The notes below the pieces were generated by a model that was not told the origin of the DNA, did no database searches, and worked only from the letters and a program-made list of their open reading frames with translations. The position numbers and the translations under genes were made by a program. This document shows, one piece after another, positions 36,327 through 48,165 of a stretch of 64,000 nucleotides of DNA (positions within the stretch are counted from its first letter, which is position 1; each line of letters begins with the position of its first letter). This stretch comes from Platerodrilus igneus (Eukaryota > Arthropoda > Insecta > Coleoptera > Lycidae), in contig JARFIW010000885.1 in NCBI GenBank assembly GCA_036346225.1, forward strand, positions 1,426,001 through 1,490,000. The letters run 5' to 3'.

Positions 36327-38825
36327 CCCGGAAGTGGTCGCTAGAACATTTTTTACTCCATTGGTCGCGCGAGAGACTTTGTCTCACAACGCATATATCT
36401 TTGAATTAAGTCATGTACAAGTATTCAGTCTATCTAGATTTGGTGATTTTTCTAGAAAATACGCTTTTGGTTATATATCGATTGTAAAATAAAAAATGAA
36501 CAAATACTATATTATACAATAATACATAAAAATGCAGTTATAAATGATAAAAAATAAAAATATGCATTAATCACAATTTTCTGAACAATTCAGGCAGTTG
36601 TAAATTGTGTGTTCGGGGCAAATGGGCTTTTGGCATGAATTACAATTTTTCTTTGTTCTTCTACCTTTACGACGAGGGCAAAGATAACAATAATGTGGCT
36701 TCATATCTTCAGCTTGAGCTGGAGTTTCAGTCTGCACATTTGCTAACTTGGCTATCGATGTACGAAGTGTCAATGGTAGGTTTGGAATTGCTGTACGTTG
36801 TACAAGGTGTGGTTGCATCAATGAAAATGCCAAGGTATTCAGAAAAGTGATATGATTTTCATTGTTGAATTTATGTATTATGTAGCTGTTAATGCCACCC
36901 ACGTTTAACATTGAAAAGAATACAGTCAGTGGCCATCTGCAACTGACCCTTGCAACTGAATACAAACTTTTCATTTCATCTACCACGTCTACAGCACCTT
37001 TCGTTAGGTTATAAAAGCCGATTACTTCAGGTTTTTTCTGGTCTCCAGTTTGTATATCGATTTGGTCATCATCGTGCATAGTAGACAGTAGAAGTACATT
37101 CTTGCTTTTTCTTGGAACATAAGAGACAAGCAGAATGTCTTTTGAAAAGCAAACATGCTACTACGAGGTGCTCTGTCTTTTATGTTAACAAGTGCCGGTG
37201 GAATTTCTTTTTATTTTTACGTAAAGTGCCTACCATAGTTGTCTTATGATTTCGTAGATCTTTCGCTAAGGGTATTGATGAAAATAATTGTCCATTGTAA
37301 CATTTCGGCCTGAATTTAAAATCGATGCTGTGATTCTTTTACGACACTAAAAGCACCGTTATCTAGTCTGTATGGTCCAATTGGCTGTTTTCCAGCATAT
37401 ATTTCCAAATTTGAAGTGTAGAAAGTTCGTGCATCAACAAGAGCATAAATTTTATGCCATACTTTGCAGGCTTATTAGCTATGTACTGTCGAAACTTACA
37501 TCGCCCTCTAAATCCCTCCAGCATTTCATCGACCGTTACATATTCCCCTGGTTGGTAATTGTTTTTACACCTTTCTACAAATTCTTCAAACTCTTCTCTT
37601 ATAGGTGCCAAATTGTCAGTTACTCTGCGTTGTGATCTATCTTCGATATTATCAAATCGCAATGCACGCAAAAGCAAATAAAATCTTTGTAGGGCATGGT
37701 TGCACGAAAACATGGCGGAGCAGTGCCATCATCACTCCTCATTTCTTCCACGTTGAGGTGAGAATTCTTTTACTCCAGCCAAATAAAGCAAACCTATTAG
37801 TGCCCTCATTTCTTCGATACATGTTTCTAAACAATCTCTTTCACGAACATATTTCTCTTTCATTTTCTTAGGTAAATGTTTGTGTATCTTACTAGTTTTT
37901 CTATACATGCCTGTGGGAAAAAGCTCCCAACATTCTAATGGAGATTTTGCATTACGCGCAATCTTTTTGACACTAGGAAGATGTAGTACTATATTGCGTT
38001 TTCTAGCACGACCAGAAACAACAGGCATGTGTTTTAACCATTGGGTTACTCTATCTTTACCGAGAAACAGTGGCACATTTTGAAAAGGAAGAACAACATC
38101 TGATACATCAGAACTGTCTGATTGTTCCGAGTTTGTATTATGGGAACTACACTCACTCCGTGCATCGCTCTCTGGATCATCAGCGCGATCATTTTCGTTC
38201 AAAGCAGTTAGTTCGCTCTGTTGAGACTCTAAAAATTATCTTTGTAATATAAATTTGTTATTATTGCAATTCACCTTTATATTTCTCTTGCTCTAATTTT
38301 AGAAGAGCTAGCTGAACCATTCTGATTCCACGACTCATATTTATCGATTTATCACCAAAAACAAGACAAAAAAATAACAAAAATATCACAAACTTTTCAG
38401 AGAATTAGTCAAATGTCACAAATTAGGAAAAAGTTAAGTGCGGGAACTACCGAGGTAACTACTAATCTAAATCACTAAAACTAATCAAATGTTTTGAGTA
38501 ATACCCTATGATAAAATAAATTAAAAATAATAATACTTTAGAAATGTTCACGTTATAAAACGGTTTCACGCAACTGGCAAATAACACTATCACAGATGGT
38601 CGCGCGACGAGAGAAAATCACACTTTGAATACGTGCTCTTATTACAAGGACTGCTACAAAAATACTGGACGCTGGATCAGGTTGCTGGACCCGAATAGCT
38701 TTAGTTAACAGTCTGGTAGAGGATATGGAGGGGCGGCAAGTATCTACCTGCTTTAGTGTAAGAACAATGAACAATACAATAAATATGTGAGACTTTCTCC
38801 CATATAGCAACCACTCCCGGGTTAA
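36323..38825 (-). mobile_element. piggyBac element 1 with TTAA target sites
   Basis: TTAA (36323-36326) followed by CCCGGAAGTGGTCGC, and the inverted CCCGGGAGTGGTTGC before TTAA (38822-38825). Subterminal ggtcgcgcgagagac near 36363 also recurs near 38597. The element is about 2.5 kb and carries the broken transposase below. Confidence 0.85.
36567..38202 (-). pseudogene. piggyBac transposase 1 (broken)
   Basis: Minus strand in three frames. 38202-37732: acidic Ser-rich N-terminus, then ECWELFPTGMYRKT and EEMRALIGLLYLAGV. 37713-37363: LQRFYLLLRALRFDNIEDRS, YVTVDEMLEGFRGRC with the first catalytic Asp (VDE), and NKPAKYGIKF. The middle is riddled with stops. 37079-36567: VIGFYNLTKGAVDVVDEM, with the second catalytic Asp block, and a C-terminal cysteine-rich finger (CYLCP..CNSCQKPICPEH..CLNC). 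The frameshifts near 37715-37730 and the broken 37080-37360 part inactivate it. Confidence 0.9.
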
Positions 38826-38929
38826 GTGATTTGTGTTTTTTAATAATAACATCTATTTTTAACAGTAACCTAACCTATCATTGCAGTCATGTCACTACTG
38901 CCGAGAGACGCTCGTAGTAAACACAATGT

Positions 38930-39343
38930 ACAGCTCTGGGGACAACATACATGCCCGGTCTAACACCTTCCACCAATGTCAAATTATTGCTTCGTGCTAG
39001 GCCATATGTATTACAGTTTTATAATACGCGCATGGCTTAAGAGCAATATAAAAATTAAAAATTGAGAAATTTCTTTAATTATGACCTACTCTAGGATTCA
39101 AACGTTGGTCAACATGGATCTGATAACAACTAATATATTAACGCTCGAAAAAATAATTTATATGGCAAGAGATACACAAAATAAAATATATCTTTTATAT
39201 TATTTCAATAATTCACAGAAATACAAATAGAGGGCAGCACAACAAATATCTCGTTTTAAAAAATTAGATTAACGTTCGATTTTTCTTTATTTGGTAGAAT
39301 CACAGATTATCCACCACTAGGAGTGGATAATCTGTGGTAGAAT
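38930..39343. repeat. Repeat F, copy 3 (RT-fragment side)
   Basis: Matches 48640-49046 closely and 3040-3410 more distantly. It ends in the ggtagaat target carrying the 36-bp palindrome. Confidence 0.65.
39293..39343. repeat. 36-bp palindrome with 7-8 bp target duplication
   Basis: CACAGATTATCCAC and its exact inverse flank the 8-base loop cactagga (39301-39336). GGTAGAAT precedes and follows it (39293-39300, 39336-39343; one G shared). An equivalent copy is at 48996-49046. Confidence 0.85.
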
Positions 39344-39604
39344 TCTCAGGAAAGAAACCGTTCAGAAATAACTATGTACCTCTCTACTTTTCCTATCTGT
39401 AATACTAAAAAACTGTGACAAAAATCTCTAGTTAATAATGTTGCCGCTAGGGAAAAGGAGGGTCAATTTTTCTATTGTGTCTTATGGCCTATTAGTATTA
39501 AATTCGCATTTTTATAAAATTGTGAGGTCTAATTAGACTAAGATCATCGTATGTGATACTTATAGCTGTGATAGTCAATTGTGTGTAAAACTTGCGGCCT
39601 ATAA

Positions 39605-39608
39605 TTTA

Positions 39609-39657
<49 letters not shown>
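39605..39657. repeat. (TA)n microsatellite
   Basis: About 50 bp of TA immediately upstream of a THAP start codon. Confidence 0.95.
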
Positions 39658-39660
<3 letters not shown>

Positions 39661-39662
<2 letters not shown>

Positions 39663-39865
39663 GAAGTGTTGTTTTGTCCCTGGGTGTAAATCCCGATATA
39701 AATCATTCAAACACATAAGGAGAAGTATTTATTCTGCTCCCAAGGTATTTTTGGCGTTTAGTGATACTATTGAGATTCTAAATACACGTCTTTTAGATTG
39801 TGGAAACAATAGAAAAGTGGAGACAAGCTAATCCTCGAAGTGACAAGGTTCTTTCATATTTGTGT
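39661..39865 (+). pseudogene. THAP-domain exons (family 3)
   Basis: ATG at 39661 begins MKCCFVPGCKSRYKSFKHIR and ends YSAPK at about 39744. A short AT-rich intron follows (GT at about 39745, TAG near 39798), then IVETIEKWRQANPRSDKVLS, with the conserved Trp of THAP fingers. The distal Cys-x2-His part is not found. The sequence is unlike families 1 and 2. Confidence 0.6.
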
Positions 39866-40049
39866 ATATATTAATGTATAATGAAATTTATTTTTATGTG
39901 CATTGGATGGTATGAATTGTAATTTAAGTATCTACCTGAGCATATATGTTTTTAATACGATTTTTGTTATAATAATGCATTTTTATTTCTAATTAAAAAT
40001 GTGTATAAAAAAAAGTTAGATATACTGTTGTTTTATTTTGTTTAAAATA

Positions 40050-40420
40050 ATACTTTTGTTCGGTCTCTTTGTCGCACGTTGCGTGGTTAATTTTAAGTTA
40101 CTTCAAATTCGTAGTTGTAAATCTAATTGTAAAACTGTCATCCCTTGTTCCCTTATATCCTGCCATAAAAATTCCTTGTGCATGTGTGAATAAGTTGGAC
40201 AGAGTAGTGAACAAACACTTTCTTATGGATATCGAAGCAGAACAGTCGTCGGTTTTTCGTTCGGTACCGTAAGTTAGTCAAGTGCCTCAGACTTTATTTG
40301 TTAAACCCCTAAAAAACACAGTGCAAGTGCAACGTAACACAGACTCAATTTCGCATACAGTCCACTTGGTTGAAAGAATAGGAACTGCAGCTTAGAAAAA
40401 CACAACACCGCGGAGGTAAG
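40050..40420 (+). other. Possible 5' exon region with two splice donors
   Basis: A less AT-rich patch with ATG at 40217 opening MDIEAEQSSVFRSV, a donor-like GTAAGT near 40270 and a second donor GAG|GTAAGT near 40416. It could be the first exon of a host gene, but no conserved domain or downstream exon is visible. Confidence 0.25.
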
Positions 40421-40914
40421 TCGATGTATAAATTTATAAGACCACCCGCGCGTGAACAACTTGCTTCAATAAAATTACTATTTTATCCCCAAAAGGATGT
40501 TTAGATTTTTGTGTGCTCAATGGCCATGTACTTCATCCTTCTAGACTATCAAAGATTCTAAAAATCTTAAAATTTCTAATTTTTATAGTATAAGACTTAA
40601 CCACATAAATTAACAATAACTTTAAATTGATCTCCTGAAAACTAGTCTTACCAGAAATAAAACATTCTTTCTCCGTATGAACGACATCCCCTAGTGTTTG
40701 TTTTATAGCCGCTTGTATTTGTATCGTAAAATGCCTTAAAAGTGCTTTGAATAAATATTACTTATGCATGGTTACATTGCCCAGCATGCTATTTTGATCT
40801 TTTTAATAATTTGAAATTCTTATAAGAATACGGGAGTATTAAATTGGTAATTGTTAAGAATTTGTGTATATTTCCACTTCCAATGACTGGAATTTTGAAT
40901 AAAATCCGAATTTA

Positions 40915-41700
40915 TAATTATTTATGAGAAAAATAGCAAATGCTCCATAAGACTGCATGTAAAAATCGCCCTCCATTTCCCTAACGGCAAACCGCGAACT
41001 ACGAATACAGCGCTAAAATATGCACAGGTTCTGGCCGAGATTAATGTCCTGTGTAGAGATGTCCGTAGAAATAACCTAAACTTCATTTCACGAGAGAATA
41101 AAGATATAAAAAGCATAGGGGACTAAATAATCACAATTTCATTGGTTGAAACATGGTACAGACAAAGAATATTAACTATTATAGTTAATATTCTTTGATA
41201 CAGATTCACACTGTTTAATGGAATTTTGGATTCAGGTTGAGACAAAAATTTCACCGACGGGTATTCATCTTTTTAACTACCAATAAATTTTAATTTCGAA
41301 CCCTTTTCTTTTATATTTTTGATAAAATGCGGGGATATATTAACTATTGGATAAAATTTGTAATAACAAAATAGGCAATAACTTCTATTTGGAATATTTT
41401 TCGCCAACACTTTGCTACGTACAATGACGTAGCCGGACGAAACGTAAGTACCAGGCTAGCTATCAAACGCGGAGAGTGAGGGGATTCACCTAAATATCAA
41501 AAATAAAGCACAAAAATGATTATCTATTAATAACTAAAAATAAATAAAAACAAAAAAAAATTCTTGATTCGCATGGACAAATAAAAATATTAAATTTTAG
41601 TGATATTGTAAAGAACAAATTTGATAGTGGATCCACGAAGTGCGCATTTCGCGGCTAACATGTAATAAAATTCATTGAAACAAAAAAAAAAATAATGTTT
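40915..41700. repeat. Repeat G, copy 1
   Basis: From gtagaaataacctaaacttc to gatccacgaagtgcg it matches 49065-49118 plus 49859-50412. It includes the 35-bp palindrome (41163) and the ctacgtacaatgacgtag motif (41415). No coding. Confidence 0.75.
41156..41204. repeat. 35-bp palindrome with imperfect 7-bp target duplication
   Basis: CAAAGAATATTAACTAT, one T, and the exact inverse (41163-41197), flanked by GTACAGA and ATACAGA. The second copy is at 49894-49942 with the same flanks. Confidence 0.8.
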
Positions 41701-42699
41701 CGATTTTCTCAATAGCAATAGTAAGTTTTAAATGTAGATTTTTTCAATAGTGCGGAGGTTAAATTTAAGCATTAAATGTACATTTATTCCATAGCAAATA
41801 TGTTAAAATTAAAAATGGCGAATATTGATTTTCTCAGTAGTACAGGTTGTGGTGCGGAAGTTTATTGTGAACTCTGCGTTAGTGAGGTGAATTTGAATGC
41901 GAATACACTCGCCGGTAAGGCAGGAAACTGGAGAGCGACGGCAAGCTTTAAATAACATATAGAATTAATTACGTAGTAGCAGCGGTAGACGGTGGACGAT
42001 ACCACAGAAATAAAGCGGTCTGTAGTTTGTACAGTCTTAAGAAAATTAAATGTTAAGTTGGCATAGTTTATATAAAACTGTTTTATCCAATTCCAGTTGT
42101 AACCTACGCCGAGATTGTGAAATTCGGAAAATAAAGTATTGTATGTGTTCAAACTTAATTACTACTTTTAGTCTGACGAGGGGGATCACCTCAAGGTGTT
42201 AAATTTAATCCTTAAATACAGGCCACGTTATGGTAAGGACTAACGAAATATAACCAGAAGCACTTGCGCAACCAGCTGTTCAACAAGTATGGTGAACTGG
42301 TTTCACACCATCAACCGTTGATAAATAAAAATTCTTCATGTATAAAAGAAAACAAGACATACCTCTATGCGTCAGGAGACTTATCTGGCCAACCTTGGGG
42401 TTGAGTCATCACAGCGATGTAAAGGCCATCGTAACTACAGTAGTGAACCACCAAAAACAAAACCAGCTGCTCCACGGCAACGAACGGTCGGGCCTACACA
42501 AAGAGAGGATTTTTTTGGCCTCCAGCTATAAAAAGCTAAAAAAAAAATCGGATTAGAATGAGTAAGCGCGGGAAAACTCACCAATACACGCAAGCCATCT
42601 CTATCTTGTCGAACCAAAAAAAAAGCGTGCATTGCTTTCAAAGTACGGTGACGATCATGCAACAAACATCTCGACGCACAAGCTGCAGGGTCAAGTTCA

Positions 42700-43762
42700 A
42701 AAATGAGTTCAAATAACACGAATTTGAAATGCAAACAATCGCGTTATCGAACGATTGAAACTGGAAAAAAACGGTTTTATAGGAATAGTTCAATAGACTA
42801 TTTAGACGAAGGTTTAGAATAAAACAACAGATAAAGTAATTATATGTTATCGGAATGTTTAACAAATGAACTGATAGCTCGAACAAGGTTTCGACTAATT
42901 AATTATAGTATAAAATTTCGTTTTTAAAGCACAATGGGTTTGAGTTGCGGAATTATTAAAAAGCGTATACATTGTAGTAAATAAAATATTCCTAATATTA
43001 TTATCTCCCCGTGAACGCGATATACGCGACACAACGGCAGTTGGTAACCCTTATCTTTAATACAGATTTTAGCGCGCCCATCTGTCAATGACGTCACACA
43101 ATATGCAAATTAATAAGCATAAATGACGGAATAAATATCAAATTCCCAAACAGTTCGTGATAATTTAATACTCGCATGAATAGGTCCAGCTTCCTACAGA
43201 GTGAGTTAAAGATGGCGTCTCACAGGATAGCTTCCTTCAGGGTTGCTAGGAGACCCTTCAAGATAGTTTACGGATGGTGCGCCTAGCGTCCTTCTGGATG
43301 GCTTTCTACAGGGTTTCTGAGACCCCCTTCCGGGTCATTTACATATGGAGCGCATAACGTCCTTCGATAGTGCTCCGACTAGCTTCGGCGGTCGTGGACT
43401 CTGGTTCGCCCAGGTTACTTCAAATTTATCTTCTACCTATGTAGGGAAATGGCAGGCACAGGTTTATAAGGACGACAAACAAAGATAAGCAAAGGCAAGG
43501 ATCTACATAAATAAAAGATAAAGATACGTTACCGAAAACCCAACCACTCTTCTCGAAGTTCAAAGGCAAAAAGCTACGTTACAGCGTCTCCCGGAAACTT
43601 CCCCACTTTTTTCTTCGCCACTCGCGTCGGCGCGAAGTTCGTCGAACCCACTTCTGACGTGACGGAAATACGCGCACCGAGTCTTTGAAGTTTATGGCAC
43701 GAAAACTCCCGCATTTTAAAATTAAACTAAAAACTCTAGTGCCAAATTTTTGGCACGTAACA
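42700..43762 (-). repeat. Interspersed repeat ending in hairpin plus GTAACA
   Basis: Parts match 46720-47030 (aaactggaaaaacacggttt type) and 49118-49853 (gcgcgcccatctgtcaatga, cgtgacggaaatacgc, gtgccaaa). It ends with hairpin gtgccaaatttttggcac (43739-43756) then gtaaca. On the minus strand it would start TGTTACGTGCC, like an LTR start, but no matching LTR end was found. Confidence 0.5.
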
Positions 43763-44384
43763 ATATAAACCATTTAACCATCGAACAAATTTTCGTTTTT
43801 AGCATGAATGGATTTGACTACAAATATTATGATTGCGCGAGTTAAGGTTCGTGGCTTCGAGCGGTCCTTTTTAAAAAGACTTCTTTGAACTTTAACAAAT
43901 TTATTTGGTTTTATACAGAAGTTAATTATTGAATTTTAACAAACTTGAATAATAAGTCTAAGTCGAAATACATTAATTAATTTGTACGGTGAGTTATCAG
44001 TGAACTGCAAGGTAAAAGCTGAACGTCTGATGAACTGACTAGGAGTGGAGCTCCCGGTCCTTATATAACTTTCTCCCCCTCACAATTCTGTGGGAACCTG
44101 CGGACGTAATGTCCGCTTACACTTTATAATACATAGTTGCTATCTTAAAAGCTATTCATAATTACATTGTTGCAGGCTTATTCTGCGTAATCTCGGTACG
44201 TGACATCCGACGACCGTCTGTGACCTGACTTCTGCAGTATCACTTATCCTTGTGCTACTTTGTAGCGTTTCCACTCGTGGGAACTGAAATCATCATAATA
44301 ATATGTAATAAAATGTTGCAACGACATTGTTGCACTGTCCTAACATTTCCTAATGTTTCCTAATATTTCCTAATATAGATATTA

Positions 44385-44390
<6 letters not shown>

Positions 44391-44422
<32 letters not shown>
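44391..44422. repeat. (TA)n microsatellite
   Basis: About 30 bp of TA. Confidence 0.95.
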
Positions 44423-44425
<3 letters not shown>

Positions 44426-44579
44426 GATGGGGGATCCTATAACTCGCGTACTATTGTAACGAGGTAAAAATACGGTATGGGGTTTTGAATAGAAATAGAA
44501 GCTAGATGAATGAAAAACGAATTACCACAAAAAGGACGCATCTGGATCCATTGTGGAAAATAAACGTAACAACTTAGAT

Positions 44580-45148
44580 ATACGAACTTCAATTAAAGAC
44601 TGTTACAATTGTCAACACTGATACGGTCCACGTTTCACAATATTGCGCAATAGTTTATATTATGACATAATTACGTGGCAAATTGTAGCAAATACCAAAC
44701 ACGTTTACAATGATACAATTCTTATTTTAAAATGTAAATAAAGCAAAGTACTCACTTAAAACGCGTTTTGCAGTTAAATCTCAGGGCATCTCGTTGTTGT
44801 TTGAATGTGGGTTGCGTCACGCCATTGTTGAATCCAAATTTAACGTCTCTCCTCTTTCGTCGTTCGTAGGTAGGGCGAAAGGATACAGGTAGAGGTAACT
44901 ATAGAAGGTAGAGAGAAGATAGGAAACCTACATCCTTAAAAAAGAGAAAAGACGTTACCCGCTTGACGTCTCATGGCTAATAATGTCGTGTCACACCGCG
45001 CACTTACACCACTCCCTCCGCGCCTGTGCATTCTTTTTGCGCAAACGCAACTGTCCGGGATGGTGGAAAATAACAAGCCTATTTTAAAATAATGGCGGGA
45101 ATTTAGTCACATATTTAACGATTTACATTGCCAATTTTGGCATGTAAC
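44580..45148. repeat. Interspersed repeat H, copy 1, with terminal hairpin
   Basis: 44640-45010 matches 47570-47975 (ttgcgcaatwgtttatatta; gtactcacttaaaacgc; gtgtcacaccgcgca). It ends with tgccaattttggca (45129-45142) and tgtaaca, as in the two related repeats. Confidence 0.55.
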
Positions 45149-46700
45149 AAAACAACATGGTAAAATCCGAAAAGGGGCATTACAGTATAAAATTAAACTT
45201 TTATATACATACTATTTTGAGTTAAGCAAAAAATTTTAATAATTTTTAAAGCATTATCAAATGTCTATTTTAAAAATTCAGTTTTATTTTATTTTTATTT
45301 GCTAATAATTTATTTTCTGGTTTTCTAGGATTATGTATGTGTTTATAAGGAGTTTATAAGGAGTGGCTAATTCTGATCCGTTTGCATAACATAGTTGCCA
45401 AGTTTCCTACTTTATTTTGGCGGGTTATTTAAACTGTTTACCAATAGGTATATTTAATTTTTCATATCTACAAAAGCTTTGTTTTATATCCTTGCGTGTT
45501 TATTATACACAAGCAATGATAAGTGATAATAATACTGTTTGTATTAGCCTTTTTTTCGTACTAATTTTGTGCATAATATCAAATTTGCCTATTACAGTCT
45601 CATAGAAATGTTTTAGTTTTAAAATCAAGGTTTTGAAGTATTGGCAGAGTCAATTGTTTGAGCTAGTCGGAACACATCGACAAAAATGTTTATTGCTAAT
45701 AAATATATATTTATTGCTTTTAAATAAAAAATTTGTATAGTTTCAAAATCAGTTTCAGACATGCGACCTTCTAGCAATTGTTCATTACTCTTGCTACGTA
45801 CAATGACGTAGTCAAACAAAAGAAACAAAGAAGAAGAAAGAAAGAGAAATTGACCGGACTCAATCGGTGAGTGGGCGGAGCAGAATACTTACACAAATGA
45901 AATCAAGCCTGAAATAAAAGTAAACAAACGACACACTCCTAACCATATTCATACAATTTATAATTAACAAAAAATAAAAATTAATTAGGTACAAAAGCAT
46001 AATGCTACCACCAAATAAACCATCCGTAATTACAAGTTACACACATTTACAAAATCAACAGAAATCCTCCCTAACATGGAGAGCTGCCGTTTTTAGGTGC
46101 CTACCCTTTACGTTATTTCGCAACACAACAAAACCTAAAAGAACACTAAAAATCACAACTCTTAATTGTTGTAAATATAAAGAGTACACGTGCCTCATTG
46201 GCAGGACAAAATCTTAATTAATAAAGATTTAGCCACAAAAAAATTAAAGCACATGGTAACCCAACAGTTATAACTCATCCTCGTACGCCTACGATTACTT
46301 ACAGTAATCCCTTTAAGGCCACCAAGTGTGGTTATCAAATGGTGTCAATTAGCACTTACGCACTCACCCTCGAGTTGCTGCCGTCTGACCGGCTTCTACC
46401 GTATCTAACGACGGGGCGAAGAAGAGGGACGCGTAATCCGACCTTGGGGTTGTTCTCCCATTACAACAAAGGGCGACCATTCAACGTGGCTTTAACGGTC
46501 ACCGGAAGAAGTTATAATAAGTACAAGTAAAATTAAATTATTGATGTCGAAAAGTACAATTTTACTAAACCATAAATACGCACCACGCTGTAGGGCGTGT
46601 GCGAAATTTTCATAAGGAAAATGAAACGGAGAAAACCAGAACGGATGTTTTCTTCGGTAAGTCGAAAAGCAAAATAAATATTAATTTCGTTTAACTAATG
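45149..46700. other. AT-rich stretch with one conserved palindromic motif
   Basis: Contains ctacgtacaatgacgtag at 45794-45811, shared with the repeat G copies. Otherwise no recognisable gene. Confidence 0.4.
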
Positions 46701-46719
46701 ACCAGAGCTCAACGTAATA

Positions 46720-47975
46720 TTGTTGCTAAGGATTAAAACTGGAAAAACACGGTTTTGTCGGATAGTACGCGGCTTCAATTCGACTAATCTTTCAATGTAA
46801 AACACATAAGAATAAATTATCGGATACCTTGAGCAAGTTATAGACTAGTTAATTATAGCATAAACTTTACGTTGAGGAATTCTGAGAAAGAGTATTTATT
46901 ATTAATTAGGCGGTAGAATTTAACAATAGAAATAGAATTTATACAAACGGAGAATGCATTAACAAGGGAAAAGCTTATTTTAATTTACCGAATTAATTTT
47001 CATTCTTAAAGCAAAAGGGATTTGAGTTGAAAATCATTAGACATTACATGTGATTTTCCAATGCTCCACCCGAAGGTACTGCACTGGCCAGGAAGCGAGT
47101 TTTTGTTACCTGGAAAATTTTGAATTTTGCCGAACCCTTGCTGTTCCAAGCAAGGTAGGGATCTTTAACATGCGTGACAACACTCACACACGGGACCTCC
47201 ATTTTACCTCTCATCCGAACGAGGGTGTATTTTTGTGAAAAATGCTCGCCTAACATTTTTCAAGCGGACCGTGTCGGGATTCGAACCAGGGACCTTGGGC
47301 GTAGCAGTCACACACATACCACTACGCCACGGAGCCGCCTCAAATCATTAGACAGCGTATTTATTAGTAATTATAAATTAACGGTTTTATTTAACGGTAG
47401 AAACGGAATTTATTCGAACGGATAATAAATTAACAAAGGAGGAAAATGGTAATTAAATTGTGCTAAAAATAAACATAACACTCTTCATGGTTAAATATTA
47501 CTCTGATTCTAATCTGATATTTTTGTTAAAAATGCAATAGTCTGGATTTATTCTATATATTTTGTTACAGTTTCATATTATTGCGCAATTGTTTAATATA
47601 ACATAATTACGCGGCAAATTACGCGCCATTTGTATCAAATACAAAACACGTTTAAAAGTGCTACATAGATCAAATTTACATTAACACTATAAATAAAAGC
47701 AATGTACTCACTTAAATCGCATTTTACCGCGAAATCCCAGGGCCATCTCGCTGTGGGTCATATCGCGCCATTTGCTGAGTCAGATCTTATCCGTCCATCC
47801 TATATGTTGGTCGGTAGGTAGGACGACAAGGATAACCAAGTAGAAGGAACGATAAGGCAAGATAAGATACAGGAACCTGCATCCTATAAAGAGAAAATAC
47901 AGACACGCCACACCGGTAGATGTTCTCGGTTTCAGGTCTCGTAATCTAATGACGTCGTATCACACCGCGCGCACA
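46720..47975. repeat. Repeats related to 42.7-45.0 kb, interrupted by a SINE and by F4
   Basis: 46720-47043 matches 42700-42965; 47355-47460 resembles 46900-46950; 47570-47975 matches 44640-45005. The match stops at caccgcgcgcac, exactly where the F4 THAP exon begins, while the paralogue at 45000 continues. Confidence 0.55.
47031..47354 (-). mobile_element. Full-length tRNA-derived SINE with 13-bp target duplication
   Basis: Direct repeats aaatcattagaca at 47031-47043 and 47342-47354 bracket a 298-bp element on the minus strand. Its head (from 47341 leftward) is tRNA-like: ggcggctccgtggcgtagtg, an A box TGGCGTAGTGG (47329-47319) and a perfect B box GGTTCGAATCC (47287-47277), followed by an unrelated body to 47044 without a long A tail. 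A and B boxes are the internal RNA polymerase III promoter. Mobilisation would depend on a LINE in trans. Confidence 0.9.
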
Positions 47976-47977
47976 TG

Positions 47978-48165
47978 GTTTACTGCCTAGTTTGTGGGAG
48001 TTCTTCTACAGAAGTTAAACGGATGTACAATTTTCCTAGGAATCTTGAAAAGTAAGTTGTTTTTGAATGTAAAATGAAATATTACTGATTTAATCGTAGA
48101 TCACGATTGTGGCAAGAAGCAATTCACAATAGATTTATATGTTCTAAACATTTTCGTAAATTTTT
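47978..48165 (+). pseudogene. THAP-domain N-terminal exons (family 1, copy c)
   Basis: MVYCLVCGSSSTEVKRMYNF, a good donor AAAAG|TAAGT-like at about 48050, acceptor TCGTAG, then SRLWQEAIHNRFICSKHFR. This is the best preserved of the three copies: C-x2-C, Trp and C-x2-H are all present. It then ends in AT-rich sequence without the rest of a protein. Confidence 0.65.

Larger units (their letters stand above)
36181..38914. mobile_element. Short palindromic MULE-like element split at its centre by piggyBac
   Basis: The left arm 36181-36263 (gcgtcgcgcggcagtaatga on) and right arm 38826-38914 (reverse: gcgtctctcggcagtagtga on) are inverted and about 85 bp long. They resemble the MULE terminus GAGCGTCTCGCG..TAATGACA. 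With the inserts removed the arms abut, giving a palindrome of about 170 bp whose centre was the TTAA target. Confidence 0.65.

Noticed and set aside
43739..43762. Helitron 3' end
   Set aside because: Hairpin present but no CTRR terminus, and no Rep/helicase coding seen.
47044..47256. 70-residue minus-strand frame and its plus-strand counterpart at 47050-47238
   Set aside because: Both lie in the SINE body and have no protein signature.
47277..47341. Possible tRNA gene on the minus strand
   Set aside because: A/B boxes belong to a SINE head with target duplications; the anticodon arm and acceptor pairing are poor.
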